Shown here one piece after another: positions 44,844 to 54,425 of a stretch of DNA of 64,000 nucleotides (positions within the stretch are counted from its first letter, which is position 1; each line of letters begins with the position of its first letter). A program made the translations under genes and the position numbers. The notes under the pieces were generated by a model, which was not told where the DNA came from, searched no databases, and worked only from the letters and a program-made list of their open reading frames with translations. The DNA lies in contig CAKOQQ010000001.1 of the NCBI GenBank assembly GCA_934101425.1, positions 62,001 through 126,000 on the forward strand, read 5' to 3'. The stretch is from an uncultured Bacilli bacterium. GTDB lineage: Bacteria > Bacillota_I > Bacilli_A > RF39 > UBA660.

Positions 44844-45911
44844 TTATTTTTTATTCTTCTTTACTTTGAATATTATTCTATCTTTATGTTCAAATATTAC
44901 ATTAGTTTTCATTATAAAGATACTTACTATTACTAATAATATACCATATATAATATAACCTAATATTCTATCCTTTAAGAAATATACTATGCTTGCTGCT
45001 GCAAATAATAAATCTACTAAATATATTATTAGTACTGTTTCTGTTTGACTAAAGTTTCTATTTAATAGTTGATGATGGATATGAAACTTATCTGGTGTTG
45101 ATATACTTTCACCTTTTAATAATCTTCTTATTATAGCAAATACTGTATCACATATAGGTATTGCTAATATAAATAATGGAATAATAAGTGATGTTAATGT
45201 AACATTTTTGAATCCTAGTAATGCTACTACTGCTATTATAAATCCCATAAACATAGATCCAGAATCTCCTGCAAATATAGTTGCTGGATGAAAGTTATGT
45301 ACTAAGAATCCTAATACACTACCAAGCATTACAAATGTAATTACTAAATCTAATCCTATATTTCCTTTAAAACAAGCTATTATGCCTATTGTTAAAAAGT
45401 ATATAGCACTAAGTCCTGATGATAATCCATCTAATCCATCTATTAAATTCATACAATTTATACAACCTAATATAAAGAAGATTGTAAGTGGATAACTAAT
45501 ATACCAATCAAAATCTATATTTATATTAAATGCACTTAAGTCATTTATTAGTAAATGACCATAAAATACTATTATTAGAGAAGCTATAAGTTGTCCTATA
45601 AACTTAGTTTTAGCATCTAAAGGTTTTATATCATCTACTACACCAGTAAGAACTATTATAAAACTACCTATTAAAACAGAATTCATTATAGCACTTGGTG
45701 TACCATATATCATATAACCAAGTAAGAATCCTAAGAATATTCCTACACCACCTAATCTTGGAATAGGTACTGTATGTACTTTTCTTTTATTAGGAATATC
45801 AAGTGCTCCTACATGATTTGCTACCTTTATTATAAAAGGTGTTACTAACATTACAAATAAAAATGATGTAAATGTCATTAAAAATATTTTAACTATTTCG
45901 TTATAACTCAT
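44844..45911 (-). CDS. tagO: Undecaprenyl-phosphate GlcNAc-1-phosphate transferase (TagO/WecA family)
   Basis: 355 residues with about ten transmembrane segments. Family motifs: VPIPRLGGVG, GVVDD (substrate/metal aspartates), NCMNLIDGLDGLSSG, FAGDSGSMFMGF and FHIHHQLL. It starts teichoic acid or related glycopolymer synthesis on undecaprenyl phosphate at the inner membrane face. Together with the LtaS- and PopT-like genes it indicates an anionic-polymer cell wall. Confidence 0.9.
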   Translation of the reverse strand: MSYNEIVKIFLMTFTSFLFVMLVTPFIIKVANHVGALDIPNKRKVHTVPIPRLGGVGIFLGFLLGYMIYGTPSAIMNSVLIGSFIIVLTGVVDDIKPLDAKTKFIGQLIASLIIVFYGHLLINDLSAFNINIDFDWYISYPLTIFFILGCINCMNLIDGLDGLSSGLSAIYFLTIGIIACFKGNIGLDLVITFVMLGSVLGFLVHNFHPATIFAGDSGSMFMGFIIAVVALLGFKNVTLTSLIIPLFILAIPICDTVFAIIRRLLKGESISTPDKFHIHHQLLNRNFSQTETVLIIYLVDLLFAAASIVYFLKDRILGYIIYGILLVIVSIFIMKTNVIFEHKDRIIFKVKKNKK

Positions 45912-45956
45912 AAAATCACCTAAAGAAATTATAGCATAAAAAAATAGTTATTAAAA

Positions 45957-46955
45957 CTATTTATTTAATAAATGTAAGTTAGAAAGAAGTATTCCTGTTC
46001 CTTCTGCTACACAAGTAAGTGGACTTTCAGCTACAAAAACCGGTACTTTAAGTTCATGTGCTAATAAATCACTAAGACCATGCACAAGTGATCCACCACC
46101 TGTTAATACTATACCTTTATCTATTATATCAGCTGATAATTCTGGTGGTGTTTGTTCCAATACTTGTTTTGCTGTATTAACAATTATATATAAGCTTTCT
46201 CTTAAAGCTTCTTCTATTTCATCAGAACATATCGTAATAGTATGAGGAAGTCCAGTAACTAAATCCCTACCTCTTACTTCCATTTTTTCATTTAAAGCTC
46301 CGGGAAATGCTGTTCCTACTGTAACTTTAATTTCTTCTGCTGTTCTATCCCCTATTAAAAGTTTATATTTATCTTTGATATATTTTATAATATCACTATC
46401 AAAGACATTACCTGCTACTTTAATAGATGAACTAGTTACTATACCTCCAAGTGATAAGATAGCAATATCAGTAGTACCACCACCAATATCTATTACCATA
46501 TTACCACTAGGTTTTGATATATCCATACCTGCTCCTATAGCAGCTACTTTTGGTTCTTCTTCTAAATATACTTTTTTAGCTCCTGTTCTTTCAGCAGCTT
46601 CCTTTATAGCATTCTTTTCAACTTGAGTAATATTTGACGGACAACATATAAGTATCCTTGGTCTTGAAAAAAATGATTTACCATTTATTTTTCTTATAAA
46701 ATAATTAAGCATTATTTCAGTTATTTCAAAATCAGCAATTACGCCATCTTTCATAGGTCTTATAGCATTTACTCTACCAGGAGTTCTACCTAACATTTCT
46801 CTAGCTTCTTTACCAACAGCTAAAGGACGTTTTGTTTCTGAATCTATTGCAACTACACTAGGTTCATTAAGTACAATTCCTTCACCTTTTACATATATAA
46901 GTACATTAGCAGTTCCTAAATCTATTCCTATATCTTTTGCAAACATAAATGCCAC
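45957..46955 (-). CDS. mbl: MreB-like cell-shape protein Mbl
   Basis: 332 residues of the actin fold: DIGIDLGTANVLIYVKGEGIVLNEPSVVA, IDIGGGTTDIAILS and GIVLTGGGSLVHGLS. Directly downstream of spoIIID, the position of mbl in Bacillus subtilis, hence the symbol. It organises lateral wall synthesis. No mreC or mreD is beside it. Confidence 0.92.
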   Translation of the reverse strand: MAFMFAKDIGIDLGTANVLIYVKGEGIVLNEPSVVAIDSETKRPLAVGKEAREMLGRTPGRVNAIRPMKDGVIADFEITEIMLNYFIRKINGKSFFSRPRILICCPSNITQVEKNAIKEAAERTGAKKVYLEEEPKVAAIGAGMDISKPSGNMVIDIGGGTTDIAILSLGGIVTSSSIKVAGNVFDSDIIKYIKDKYKLLIGDRTAEEIKVTVGTAFPGALNEKMEVRGRDLVTGLPHTITICSDEIEEALRESLYIIVNTAKQVLEQTPPELSADIIDKGIVLTGGGSLVHGLSDLLAHELKVPVFVAESPLTCVAEGTGILLSNLHLLNK

Positions 46956-46970
46956 TCTCCCTAGTAGTAA

Positions 46971-47234
46971 TTATACCATATTATTACTCTTTTTTATATA
47001 CTTTTTTTTGGTGGACTCACCACCTCTTAAATGTCTTATTTTTGTATGATAATCTAATATATTTTTTACTTTTAAATATAAAGTTTCATTTATATATTTT
47101 AATCTTTCATGTAAATCTTTATGTACTGTACTTTTAGATACATTAAAAATTTTAGCGATATCTCTTACAGTATCTTCATATTTTATTATATAGTTAGCTT
47201 CTTTTAATACTCTATTAAGTATAAGGCTATCCAT
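46971..47234 (-). CDS. spoIIID: Sporulation transcriptional regulator SpoIIID
   Basis: 87 residues. The conserved core KTVRDIAKIFNVSKSTVHKDL-type helix-turn-helix followed by YHTKIRHLRGGESTKKKY is diagnostic of SpoIIID, the mother-cell regulator acting with sigma-E. Located between spoIIQ and mbl as in Bacillus. Confidence 0.95.
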   Translation of the reverse strand: MDSLILNRVLKEANYIIKYEDTVRDIAKIFNVSKSTVHKDLHERLKYINETLYLKVKNILDYHTKIRHLRGGESTKKKYIKKSNNMV

Positions 47235-47272
47235 TTCTCACCTCTACTTAATTATATAAGTATTAATTATAA

Positions 47273-47884
47273 TTATGATAATTCGTCTATAGTTTTATTA
47301 TAATAATTTTCTGGATTTACATTAGTACCATTTACTATAAGTTCAAATAAAATAGTACTTTTATAATTTTTAAGCATATTAGATTCTGAACTTTTACCTA
47401 TAACAGTTCCAGCACTTATCTCTTCATCTTTCTTTACAGTTACATCTTTAAGTCCTTGGTAAACTGATATAACATTATTTTCATGTTTAATAGTTACTAT
47501 AGTATTTAATGTTTTATCTTCTTTTACTTCAGTAACTACTCCATCTAAAATACTTACTACATCAAAATCATTGTCCATGCCATATACTACACCAGAATTT
47601 TGAAGATATGTATTTTCAAAATAAATTAGTGCACTTTTTTGTTCATCTTCTGTTGATTTATAATCATAATAATTTACTTTTATTTTTACATTCTCATCTA
47701 AAAATGGTCTAGTAATTGTTTTAGTATCTTTTATTACGGGTTTTAAATCATTCAATATAGGTTTATCTATATAATTATAATCATCTTTATAACTTTTATT
47801 TGATAAACTCTTAATATAAAATACTGTTCCAAATAATATACCAAAACAACCTAATAGTAATGCATACGTCTTTCCTTTCTTCAT
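47273..47884 (-). CDS. spoIIQ: SpoIIQ-like M23 (LytM) domain protein
   Basis: 203 residues: N-terminal transmembrane segment (7-26) and a LytM-type domain with VVYGMDNDFDVVSILDGVVTEVKEDK and VTIKHENNVISVYQGL. The terminal HxH zinc motif of active M23 peptidases is missing (ILFELIVNG instead), as in SpoIIQ of Bacillus, which works as a forespore-side channel/ratchet protein rather than as a peptidase. Context spoIID-spoIIQ-spoIIID supports the name. Confidence 0.88.
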   Translation of the reverse strand: MKKGKTYALLLGCFGILFGTVFYIKSLSNKSYKDDYNYIDKPILNDLKPVIKDTKTITRPFLDENVKIKVNYYDYKSTEDEQKSALIYFENTYLQNSGVVYGMDNDFDVVSILDGVVTEVKEDKTLNTIVTIKHENNVISVYQGLKDVTVKKDEEISAGTVIGKSSESNMLKNYKSTILFELIVNGTNVNPENYYNKTIDELS

Positions 47885-47924
47885 AATATCACCTCTACTT
47901 TAAGTATTAGCGAATATTAGAAAA

Positions 47925-48833
47925 TTATACAATTTTTTTAATTTCTACACCACTATAATAATGTTTAAGTATTTCATCATATTTATAACCTTTTTTTGCC
48001 ATACCTTCTGCACCATACTGACTCATTCCTACACCATGACCATAACCCTTAGTAGTTATATATACTTTATCAGTTATTTTTATAGTAAAATAGTTTGATT
48101 TCAATTTTAATAAACTTTGTACTTCAGTACCTGTAAATACTCTATTATTTATATTTATTTTTTTTATTCTTCCTGTACTAGTTGTAGATAATACTTTTAT
48201 ATTTATATTATTAGCATCTTTTAAATTTAATTTTTTTAAAAAGTCTTTTTTTGAAAATGTATAATAATTCATATATACTGGTGAATTAGTATCCCAAGTA
48301 GATGATACACTTCTTAAATATGGGGCACTACTATTAAATACATCTTCACTATTTTCTGTTTTACCAACACTAGTAGAAAAATAGAATGCTTCTATTATTT
48401 CGTTATTGTAAACTAAATATTCTCCACTAGTAGATAATACTGCTTTTTTTATTTTATTTATATTATTAGTATAATTACTTTTCCACGCGCTTTTTAGGTA
48501 ATTTTCATCTAAATATACTTGATTATATACAGTATCTACTACATCATAATCTTTATTTCTATTATAAGCTATTTTTTTCATAGCATAACTGCGAGCAGCT
48601 ACTGCTTGAGCTTTTAATGCTTCTATATTAAAATTTATAGGCATTTCTCCAGCTAGTACTCCAACTATATAATTTTCAAATGGTAACTCTTCTATAATGC
48701 CATTACTTTTTAATACTCTTATATTCATATTTTTAGTATATACAAATTTAATTTCATCATCTCTTATAAAAATATGTACTATAATAGTTGGTATAAAAAT
48801 AATAATAAATATAATAAATAATATTTTTTTCAT
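47925..48833 (-). CDS. spoIID: Stage II sporulation protein D
   Basis: 302 residues: N-terminal membrane anchor, then the SpoIID/LytB domain with GVLAGEMPINFNIEALKAQAVAARSYA (catalytic Glu) and GYGHGVGMSQYGAEGMA. A lytic transglycosylase of the DMP engulfment complex. Start ATG follows AGGTGAT. Confidence 0.95.
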   Translation of the reverse strand: MKKILFIIFIIIFIPTIIVHIFIRDDEIKFVYTKNMNIRVLKSNGIIEELPFENYIVGVLAGEMPINFNIEALKAQAVAARSYAMKKIAYNRNKDYDVVDTVYNQVYLDENYLKSAWKSNYTNNINKIKKAVLSTSGEYLVYNNEIIEAFYFSTSVGKTENSEDVFNSSAPYLRSVSSTWDTNSPVYMNYYTFSKKDFLKKLNLKDANNINIKVLSTTSTGRIKKININNRVFTGTEVQSLLKLKSNYFTIKITDKVYITTKGYGHGVGMSQYGAEGMAKKGYKYDEILKHYYSGVEIKKIV

Positions 48834-48887
48834 AGTATCACCTATAATATCATATACACATTATATATAATTATTATTACTAATTTT

Positions 48888-48917
48888 GTCAAAAAAAAGC
48901 ACACTAAAGTGTACTTA
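48888..48917 (-). terminator. Rho-independent terminator of the rpiB-DUF1146 operon
   Basis: Minus-strand stem AAGTACACT/AGTGTGCTT, loop TTA, then eight T, overlapping the end of the DUF1146 gene and separating it from spoIID. Confidence 0.85.
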
Positions 48918-49092
48918 AATATAAATCATAAAAGAAATTAGTTACCATATAACTTATAGATATGGTTAATAAAAAATAAAATATTCTAGCTTGAAGTACC
49001 TTGTTTGGTTTAAATATTCTATTAATATTTATACTATCTATAGAAAATACAGTTATAAAAAACATTAAAAAGTATAGTAATATTTTACCCAT
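48904..49092 (-). CDS. DUF1146 (YwzB-like) small membrane protein
   Basis: 62 residues starting at ATG 49092, which overlaps the rpiB stop (ATGGGTAA) and has GAGGAAAAT before it. Two membrane helices, with the family pattern NRIFKPNKVLQARIFYFLLTISISYMVTNF between them. In Bacillus ywzB also lies just ahead of spoIID. Function unknown. Confidence 0.75.
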   Translation of the reverse strand: MGKILLYFLMFFITVFSIDSININRIFKPNKVLQARIFYFLLTISISYMVTNFFYDLYLSTL

Positions 49093-49561
49093 TATTTTCC
49101 TCACTAACAATAGGAAGTTCTATTTCATTTACATCATAATCTTCTAATTTATTAATTCTTCTTAAATGTCTTTCTTCGTTACTAAATTTAGTAGTTAAAA
49201 ATTTATCTATTATATCTTTTAATTCTAAAGTAGATTTTCTTGCACTTAATGCTATTACATTTGCATTATTATGTTCTCTAGTTAATATAGCTTCTTTAGT
49301 ATTATCTACTTTAGCACATCTTATTCCTTTTATTTTATTAGCAGCGATAGACATACCTATGCCTGTATAACAAATTAGTATACCTAATTCTATTTCGTTA
49401 TTATTTAACGCATGACATACTTTTTTGGCATAATCAGGATAATCTACACTATCTTTATTATATGTACCATAATCCATTACTTCATATTTTTTACTTAAAT
49501 ATTTTATTATTTTTACTTTTTTTAAATATCCTGCATGATCACTTGCAATACCTATTTTCAT
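49085..49561 (-). CDS. rpiB: Ribose-5-phosphate isomerase B
   Basis: 158 residues of the RpiB/LacA family: KIGIASDHAGYLKKVKI, DYGTYNKDSVDYPDYA, ILICYTGIGMSIAANKIKGIRCA and TREHNNANVIALSAR. Interconverts ribose 5-phosphate and ribulose 5-phosphate. Confidence 0.93.
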   Translation of the reverse strand: MKIGIASDHAGYLKKVKIIKYLSKKYEVMDYGTYNKDSVDYPDYAKKVCHALNNNEIELGILICYTGIGMSIAANKIKGIRCAKVDNTKEAILTREHNNANVIALSARKSTLELKDIIDKFLTTKFSNEERHLRRINKLEDYDVNEIELPIVSEENNG

Positions 49562-49562
49562 A

Positions 49563-50342
49563 TTATTTTTCCACCTCTATATCTGATACCTTTACTTCAT
49601 TATCTACATTACTTACTGTTATAACTGATACTTCACCATTAAAATCAGTTATATATATTTTTATACCATATTTATATGTTTCTTTATTAAATTGAAAATC
49701 TAGGGTATCTCCTTCATTTAAAACATATTTTTGATTAGAAATAACTTTATCCTTGTACTCATATTCACATTCTTTTGTTAAATTTTTCTCTATACATGTA
49801 CCTGGTATTTCTATTCTATCTGTAAATATAATTTTTAAATATGATATTTCTCTATTAAATGTAAATCTTATATTTTCTAAAGCATTTTGCTGTTTAATTG
49901 TTCTAGTTGCTTCATATTTATGTTCTTTATTAACTTCTACACTAAATAATGGTTTAGATAAATATACTGTATTATATAATTTAATATTTTCTTTTATCTT
50001 ATCTACTATATTTTTATTAGATACTATATAGAATTCCTTACCTTTTTTGTAACCTATTATTCCACTATCAAATAAATATATAGTTTTTTTACCATTTACA
50101 TCTTCAATATATAAGAATCTATATGCACCACCAGGCATATGAGCTTTTTCTAGTTTTAAGTTATTAATTAAGTTATATACTTTACTATTATATTTTTTTA
50201 CTAATCTATAATCATCTGTATATACTTTTTCTACATCATCAAACTTTAATGTATATTCTCTTTTAGGAGATAAAATAAATATCCATGCTAATACTAATAT
50301 TATTAACAAAAAAAACGGCATTATGTTCTTATATTTTTCCAT
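49563..50342 (-). CDS. Hypothetical membrane-anchored protein (259 aa)
   Basis: One N-terminal transmembrane helix (8-26), the rest extracytoplasmic and beta-rich with KTIYLFDSGIIGYKKGKEFYIVS and a late two-cysteine pair (CIEKNLTKEC). Not recognised. One base upstream of the rpiB ATG, so in its operon, but nothing else links them. Confidence 0.6.
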   Translation of the reverse strand: MEKYKNIMPFFLLIILVLAWIFILSPKREYTLKFDDVEKVYTDDYRLVKKYNSKVYNLINNLKLEKAHMPGGAYRFLYIEDVNGKKTIYLFDSGIIGYKKGKEFYIVSNKNIVDKIKENIKLYNTVYLSKPLFSVEVNKEHKYEATRTIKQQNALENIRFTFNREISYLKIIFTDRIEIPGTCIEKNLTKECEYEYKDKVISNQKYVLNEGDTLDFQFNKETYKYGIKIYITDFNGEVSVITVSNVDNEVKVSDIEVEK

Positions 50343-50380
50343 ACTATCACCTATTTAATTATAACAAAAAAGGGATATAA

Positions 50381-51058
50381 TTACCATCCCCATCTTTTTA
50401 CACTAAAACTTGTTTTTTTATTGATACCAAATTCTGTTTTAGATTGACTTTCATAAGCTATATCAAGGAGTGTCCATCCATTTCTATAAGCAGTAATCAT
50501 ACCACCACCAGTATCAAGTACTATACCTATAACATTTTTTCTATCACTATTATTTATTTCAATAATAGTCCCACATGGAAATACTCCTGTATATGCTGCT
50601 AATATTCTAACAGTTCCATATTCACTATCTTCATAAGTAATACCATCTTTTGTTAAACTATGCCAGTTACCTTCTTTTGTTCTACAAAATGTATAACCAT
50701 TAGGATCACATCCGACGCAATCTGGACCATATTCAGTTAAAGCACCTGTAAATTCTCCATAGCGACCAGTACCTACTAATACCACTTCATCTACTTTTTC
50801 TACTAATGTTTTTTCTTCACCATTAGATATGTATTTTAATCCATCTACTCCTTCAGTTATAACTTTTGAAGTATTATATGGTAACTTACTACTATATTTA
50901 TAAACTGTTTTATATTCTACTACTGTTTTAATTTCATTTATTCCTTTTTCTTCTTCATATGTATTTACTGCTATTTTTAAATTAGAAGTTAATGATGCAA
51001 ATAAAACAACAATAAAATTTGCTATTTTTATTAAAAATTGTAATAATGAAAAGCTCAT
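50381..51058 (-). CDS. 3D-domain (YocH/YuiC-like) peptidoglycan-active protein
   Basis: 225 residues with an N-terminal membrane anchor and a C-terminal 3D domain. The domain shows GTGRYGEFTGALTEYGPDC, VFPCGTIIEIN and GIVLDTGGGM (catalytic Asp residues). Related domains in RpfB/SpsB-type proteins cleave peptidoglycan as lytic transglycosylases. Placed between tatD and rpiB. May act in spore germination or outgrowth (inference from family). Confidence 0.8.
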   Translation of the reverse strand: MSFSLLQFLIKIANFIVVLFASLTSNLKIAVNTYEEEKGINEIKTVVEYKTVYKYSSKLPYNTSKVITEGVDGLKYISNGEEKTLVEKVDEVVLVGTGRYGEFTGALTEYGPDCVGCDPNGYTFCRTKEGNWHSLTKDGITYEDSEYGTVRILAAYTGVFPCGTIIEINNSDRKNVIGIVLDTGGGMITAYRNGWTLLDIAYESQSKTEFGINKKTSFSVKRWGW

Positions 51059-51092
51059 TTTTTAACTCACTCCTATATTAATTTTAGCATAA

Positions 51093-51845
51093 TTATATAG
51101 GTAAGTCAAACTGACTAATGCTTGTATTAGAGGTTACATCTAATACTTTTTCTACTGAAATTTCCTTTAATGCAGCGATTTCTTTTGCTACATATATTAT
51201 ATTATATGGTTCATTCTTTTTGCCTCTATAAGGTTTTGGTGTTAGATATGGACTATCTGTTTCTAACATCAAACTTTCTAATGGCACATTTTTAACTACT
51301 TCTTTTAATTTTTTACTATTCTTAAAAGTTAATACTCCACCTATACCTAATTTACAACCTAACTTTATAAATTCTAATGCCATTTCTAAACTAGATGAAT
51401 ATGCATGAATATTAAATTTAACATCTTTATACTCTTTTATAATATTATATGTATCAGTTATAGCTTCTCTACTATGTACTACAACTGTTTTATTATATTT
51501 TTTAGCTAATTCTATTTGTTTTGTAAATAATTCTTTTTGCCTATCTTTATTATCTTTAACCCAATAATAATCTAATCCCACTTCACCTATACCAACTATC
51601 TTTTTATTAGTTATATTTTTACTTATAAAATCCAATAAAGAATTATTATCTTTATCTGCTTCACTAGGGTGAATTCCTAACGTACCATATACATTATCAT
51701 ATTTATTCACAAGTTCTATTACTTCTTTATTATCTATTTCATTTGTACCACTTACTATAATTATATTATTTCCCATTTTTTTAATTATTTCTTCTACATT
51801 ATCATAGTCCTCTTTAAATATATGAGCATGCGTATCAATCATCAT
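51093..51845 (-). CDS. tatD: TatD-family metal-dependent deoxyribonuclease
   Basis: 250 residues of the TatD amidohydrolase fold: IDTHAHIF, VGIGEVGLDYYW, VVHSREA, NIHAYSSSLE and LMLETDSPYLTPKPYRGKKNEP. Gram-positive genomes often have it downstream of metG, as here after a small gene. Confidence 0.92.
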   Translation of the reverse strand: MMIDTHAHIFKEDYDNVEEIIKKMGNNIIIVSGTNEIDNKEVIELVNKYDNVYGTLGIHPSEADKDNNSLLDFISKNITNKKIVGIGEVGLDYYWVKDNKDRQKELFTKQIELAKKYNKTVVVHSREAITDTYNIIKEYKDVKFNIHAYSSSLEMALEFIKLGCKLGIGGVLTFKNSKKLKEVVKNVPLESLMLETDSPYLTPKPYRGKKNEPYNIIYVAKEIAALKEISVEKVLDVTSNTSISQFDLPI

Positions 51846-51886
51846 ATTATCACCAAAAAAATTATATCATATAAGATATAATTTTT

Positions 51887-52036
51887 CTATTTTTTTACTA
51901 CCAAATACAACCTAGTAGTAAGCACTAACATTATAATAATATATAAAATATTTATAATACTATTACTTACTAAAGAACTACCTATTATTAACATTGAAAA
52001 TGTTATAGTAATAATTCTTCGTGTACCATTTATCAT
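51887..52036 (-). CDS. Small membrane protein (49 aa)
   Basis: A 49-codon frame beginning MINGTRRIITITFSML and ending TTRLYLVVKK, with a strong AAGGAG site six bases upstream and a TATAAT-like -10 near 52060. Two hydrophobic stretches make a helical hairpin. It lies between metG and tatD in the 280-bp gap. Not recognised. Confidence 0.6.
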   Translation of the reverse strand: MINGTRRIITITFSMLIIGSSLVSNSIINILYIIIMLVLTTRLYLVVKK

Positions 52037-52125
52037 AAAGTCTCCTTACTATACAACAATTATAATTTATCATATATTAAGTAATAACTCAAAGGTTTTT
52101 TATAGACAATTTACAACAATTTACA

Positions 52126-53682
52126 CTAATTACTAAATATTTCTTCTAAACATTTTTCTTTATCAATTCTCATAAATAATGGAGTTGCTTCATTTAATTT
52201 AGTATTTTCTTTTATACCATCAAATGTTTTAATAGATTCGATAGTTTTTACATCTGTATTTAATTCTTCAAATATCTTTTCTGCTGTTTCTGGTAAGAAA
52301 GCTTGTAATAAAACTGCTCCACATCTTATTGCTTCTAAAAGATTATATAATACAGTTTCTAATCTTTCTTTCTTAGTTTCATCTTTTGCTAGTATCCAAG
52401 GAGTAGTTTCATCAATATATTTATTAGATCTTCTAAATATTTCAAATACGTGATCTAAAGCATCAACAATTTTTAAATCATTCATACTTTCTTCTACTTT
52501 ATCAAAAGTATTTATTACTACTTCTTTTAATTCTTTATCAATATCTTCTTCCACTTTTGGATTTCTTACTATTCCGGCAAAATATTTATGTGACATAGAT
52601 ATAGTTCTATTTACTAAATTACCTAATATATTAGCTAAATCACTATTTATTCTTTCTATAAGAAGTTCATAAGTAAATGTACCATCTGATGCATATGGCA
52701 TTTCATGTAGCATATAGTATCTTACAGCATCTACACCAAATCTATTTACTAAATCATCAGCATATACTATATTACCTTTACTTTTACTCATTTTATCATC
52801 ACCAAATAACATCCATGGATGACCAAATACTTTTTTAGGTAATGGTAAATCTAGAGCCATTAACATAATAGGCCAGTATATAGTATGAAATCTCAATATA
52901 TCTTTACCTATTAAATGAACATCTGCTGGCCAATAATTTTTAAATTCTTCACTATGATTTCCGTCTGGTGAATAACCTAAAAATGTAATATAGTTACTTA
53001 GTGCATCTATCCATACATAAACAACATGTTTAGTATCAAACTCTACAGGTACTCCCCATTTAAAAGATGTTCTAGAAACACATAAATCTTGTAATCCTGG
53101 TTTAATAAAATTATTTACTATTTCATTTTTTCTAGATTCAGGACATATAAAGTTATTACTATTTATATATTCTACTAATCTATCAGTATAATTTGAAAGC
53201 TTTAAGAAATATGCTTCTTCACTAGCTTTCTTAACTTCTCTACCACAATCTGGACATTTACCATCTACAAGTTGAGATTCAGTCCAAAAAGATTCACAAG
53301 GTGTACAATATAATCCTTCATAAGTACCTTTATATATATCTTTTTGATCATATAATTTTTTAAATATTTGACTTACTATTTTTTTATGTTCAGGATTAGT
53401 AGTTCTTACAAATTTATCATAACTTGTATTCATTACATCCCATATTTTTTTTACTTCACTAGCTTTTTCATCTACAAACTCTTGTGGTGTCATATTACTT
53501 TCTTTCGCTTTTAATTCAATTTTTTCACCATGTTCATCTGTTCCTGTTTGAAAATAAACATCGTATCCTGTTAATCTTTTATATCTAGCTATTGCATCTG
53601 CAAGAACTATTTCATATGTATTACCAATATGTGGTTTAGCTGATGCATATGCAATAGCTGTACTTATATAATATTTTTCCAT
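52126..53682 (-). CDS. metG: Methionyl-tRNA synthetase
   Basis: The start at 53682 lies 1 base after the dut stop, with GGAGG inside the dut end; an open extension to 53748 overlaps dut and is not used. 518 residues: HIGN version of HIGH (KPHIGNTYE), zinc knuckle CTPCESFWTESQLVDGKCPDC, KMSKSKGN, and anticodon-binding helices. No C-terminal EMAP-type tRNA-binding domain. Under T-box control together with dut. Confidence 0.95.
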   Translation of the reverse strand: MEKYYISTAIAYASAKPHIGNTYEIVLADAIARYKRLTGYDVYFQTGTDEHGEKIELKAKESNMTPQEFVDEKASEVKKIWDVMNTSYDKFVRTTNPEHKKIVSQIFKKLYDQKDIYKGTYEGLYCTPCESFWTESQLVDGKCPDCGREVKKASEEAYFLKLSNYTDRLVEYINSNNFICPESRKNEIVNNFIKPGLQDLCVSRTSFKWGVPVEFDTKHVVYVWIDALSNYITFLGYSPDGNHSEEFKNYWPADVHLIGKDILRFHTIYWPIMLMALDLPLPKKVFGHPWMLFGDDKMSKSKGNIVYADDLVNRFGVDAVRYYMLHEMPYASDGTFTYELLIERINSDLANILGNLVNRTISMSHKYFAGIVRNPKVEEDIDKELKEVVINTFDKVEESMNDLKIVDALDHVFEIFRRSNKYIDETTPWILAKDETKKERLETVLYNLLEAIRCGAVLLQAFLPETAEKIFEELNTDVKTIESIKTFDGIKENTKLNEATPLFMRIDKEKCLEEIFSN

Positions 53683-53683
53683 T

Positions 53684-54166
53684 TTAAATTCCTCCATCTG
53701 TACTGCCAAGGCCACCAATTCTTTCAGCTGATATTTCTTCTTCTTCATCAGTTATTAAAAATTTCATAAATATACCTTGAGCAAATTTTTCATCTTTTTT
53801 TAATATATAATCCTTTTCTCCATGATTATGTAATTTAATAAACATATGACCTTCATTTGTTATATTATTATAATAATCACTTTCTATGATACCAACTTGA
53901 TTACACATCCGTACATTATACTTAAAACCAGTACTACTTCTTACAACAATCATAAGTAATTCATCTTTATTCATACTTACTTTTATTCCTGTAGGTATAA
54001 TTAAAGATTCATTTGGTTTTATAATATAATCTTCTATAGCATAAAAATCATAACCAGCACTATACTTAGTATTTCTTTTTGGTTTTATATAATTATTATA
54101 TAAATTTATATCATCTTTTATATCTTTTTTAAATTGTTCAAAAGATATTTTTTCAAATTTTCTCAT
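53684..54166 (-). CDS. dut: dUTPase-family protein
   Basis: 160 residues with the trimeric dUTPase motifs: SAGYDFYAIEDYIIKP, VVRSSTGFKYNVRM, NQVGIIESDYYNN, and the C-terminal RIGGLGSTDGG that closes the active site. It removes dUTP to keep uracil out of DNA and supplies dUMP. First gene after the T-box leader and translationally next to metG. Confidence 0.9.
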   Translation of the reverse strand: MRKFEKISFEQFKKDIKDDINLYNNYIKPKRNTKYSAGYDFYAIEDYIIKPNESLIIPTGIKVSMNKDELLMIVVRSSTGFKYNVRMCNQVGIIESDYYNNITNEGHMFIKLHNHGEKDYILKKDEKFAQGIFMKFLITDEEEEISAERIGGLGSTDGGI

Positions 54167-54177
54167 AGTTCCTCCTT

Positions 54178-54395
54178 ACAAAAAAAATCCATCCAATTAA
54201 GGACGAATTATCGCGGTACCACCTTAGTTCACAATTACTTATGCTCTCTTACTTTAACGCAGTTAACGGTTACATCTACATATCGAATAAACAACTCCAA
54301 AATCATTTAAATTATAAATCATACTTATTTCCACCAACCATAAGTTCTCTATAAATCATATATAATTTTCTTTTCTTCACAGTTTTTATGTATTA
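54178..54395 (-). ncRNA. T-box leader upstream of dut-metG
   Basis: The minus strand contains the diagnostic T-box sequence AAGGTGGTACCGCG (about 54213-54230) and a terminator stem CGTCC/GGATG with T run at 54178-54205. Stem I upstream carries GGTTGGTGGAAA. A Met codon in TTTAAATGATTTTGG (about 54295-54310) is a plausible specifier. Uncharged tRNA-Met would stabilise the antiterminator. Confidence 0.9.
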
Positions 54396-54396
54396 G

Positions 54397-54425
54397 ATTA
54401 TAACATAGTTTTTTTTATTGTTCAA
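54397..54425 (-). promoter_or_regulatory. Promoter of the T-box-dut-metG transcript
   Basis: Minus-strand TTGAAC (54420-54425), 17-bp spacer, TATAAT (54397-54402). The -35 lies inside the last codons of the spoVT-like gene. Confidence 0.8.

Noticed and set aside
53683..53748. N-terminal extension of metG into dut
   Set aside because: Translates the dut end in another frame; MetG homologues begin at the MEKYYIS start, which has its own GGAGG.
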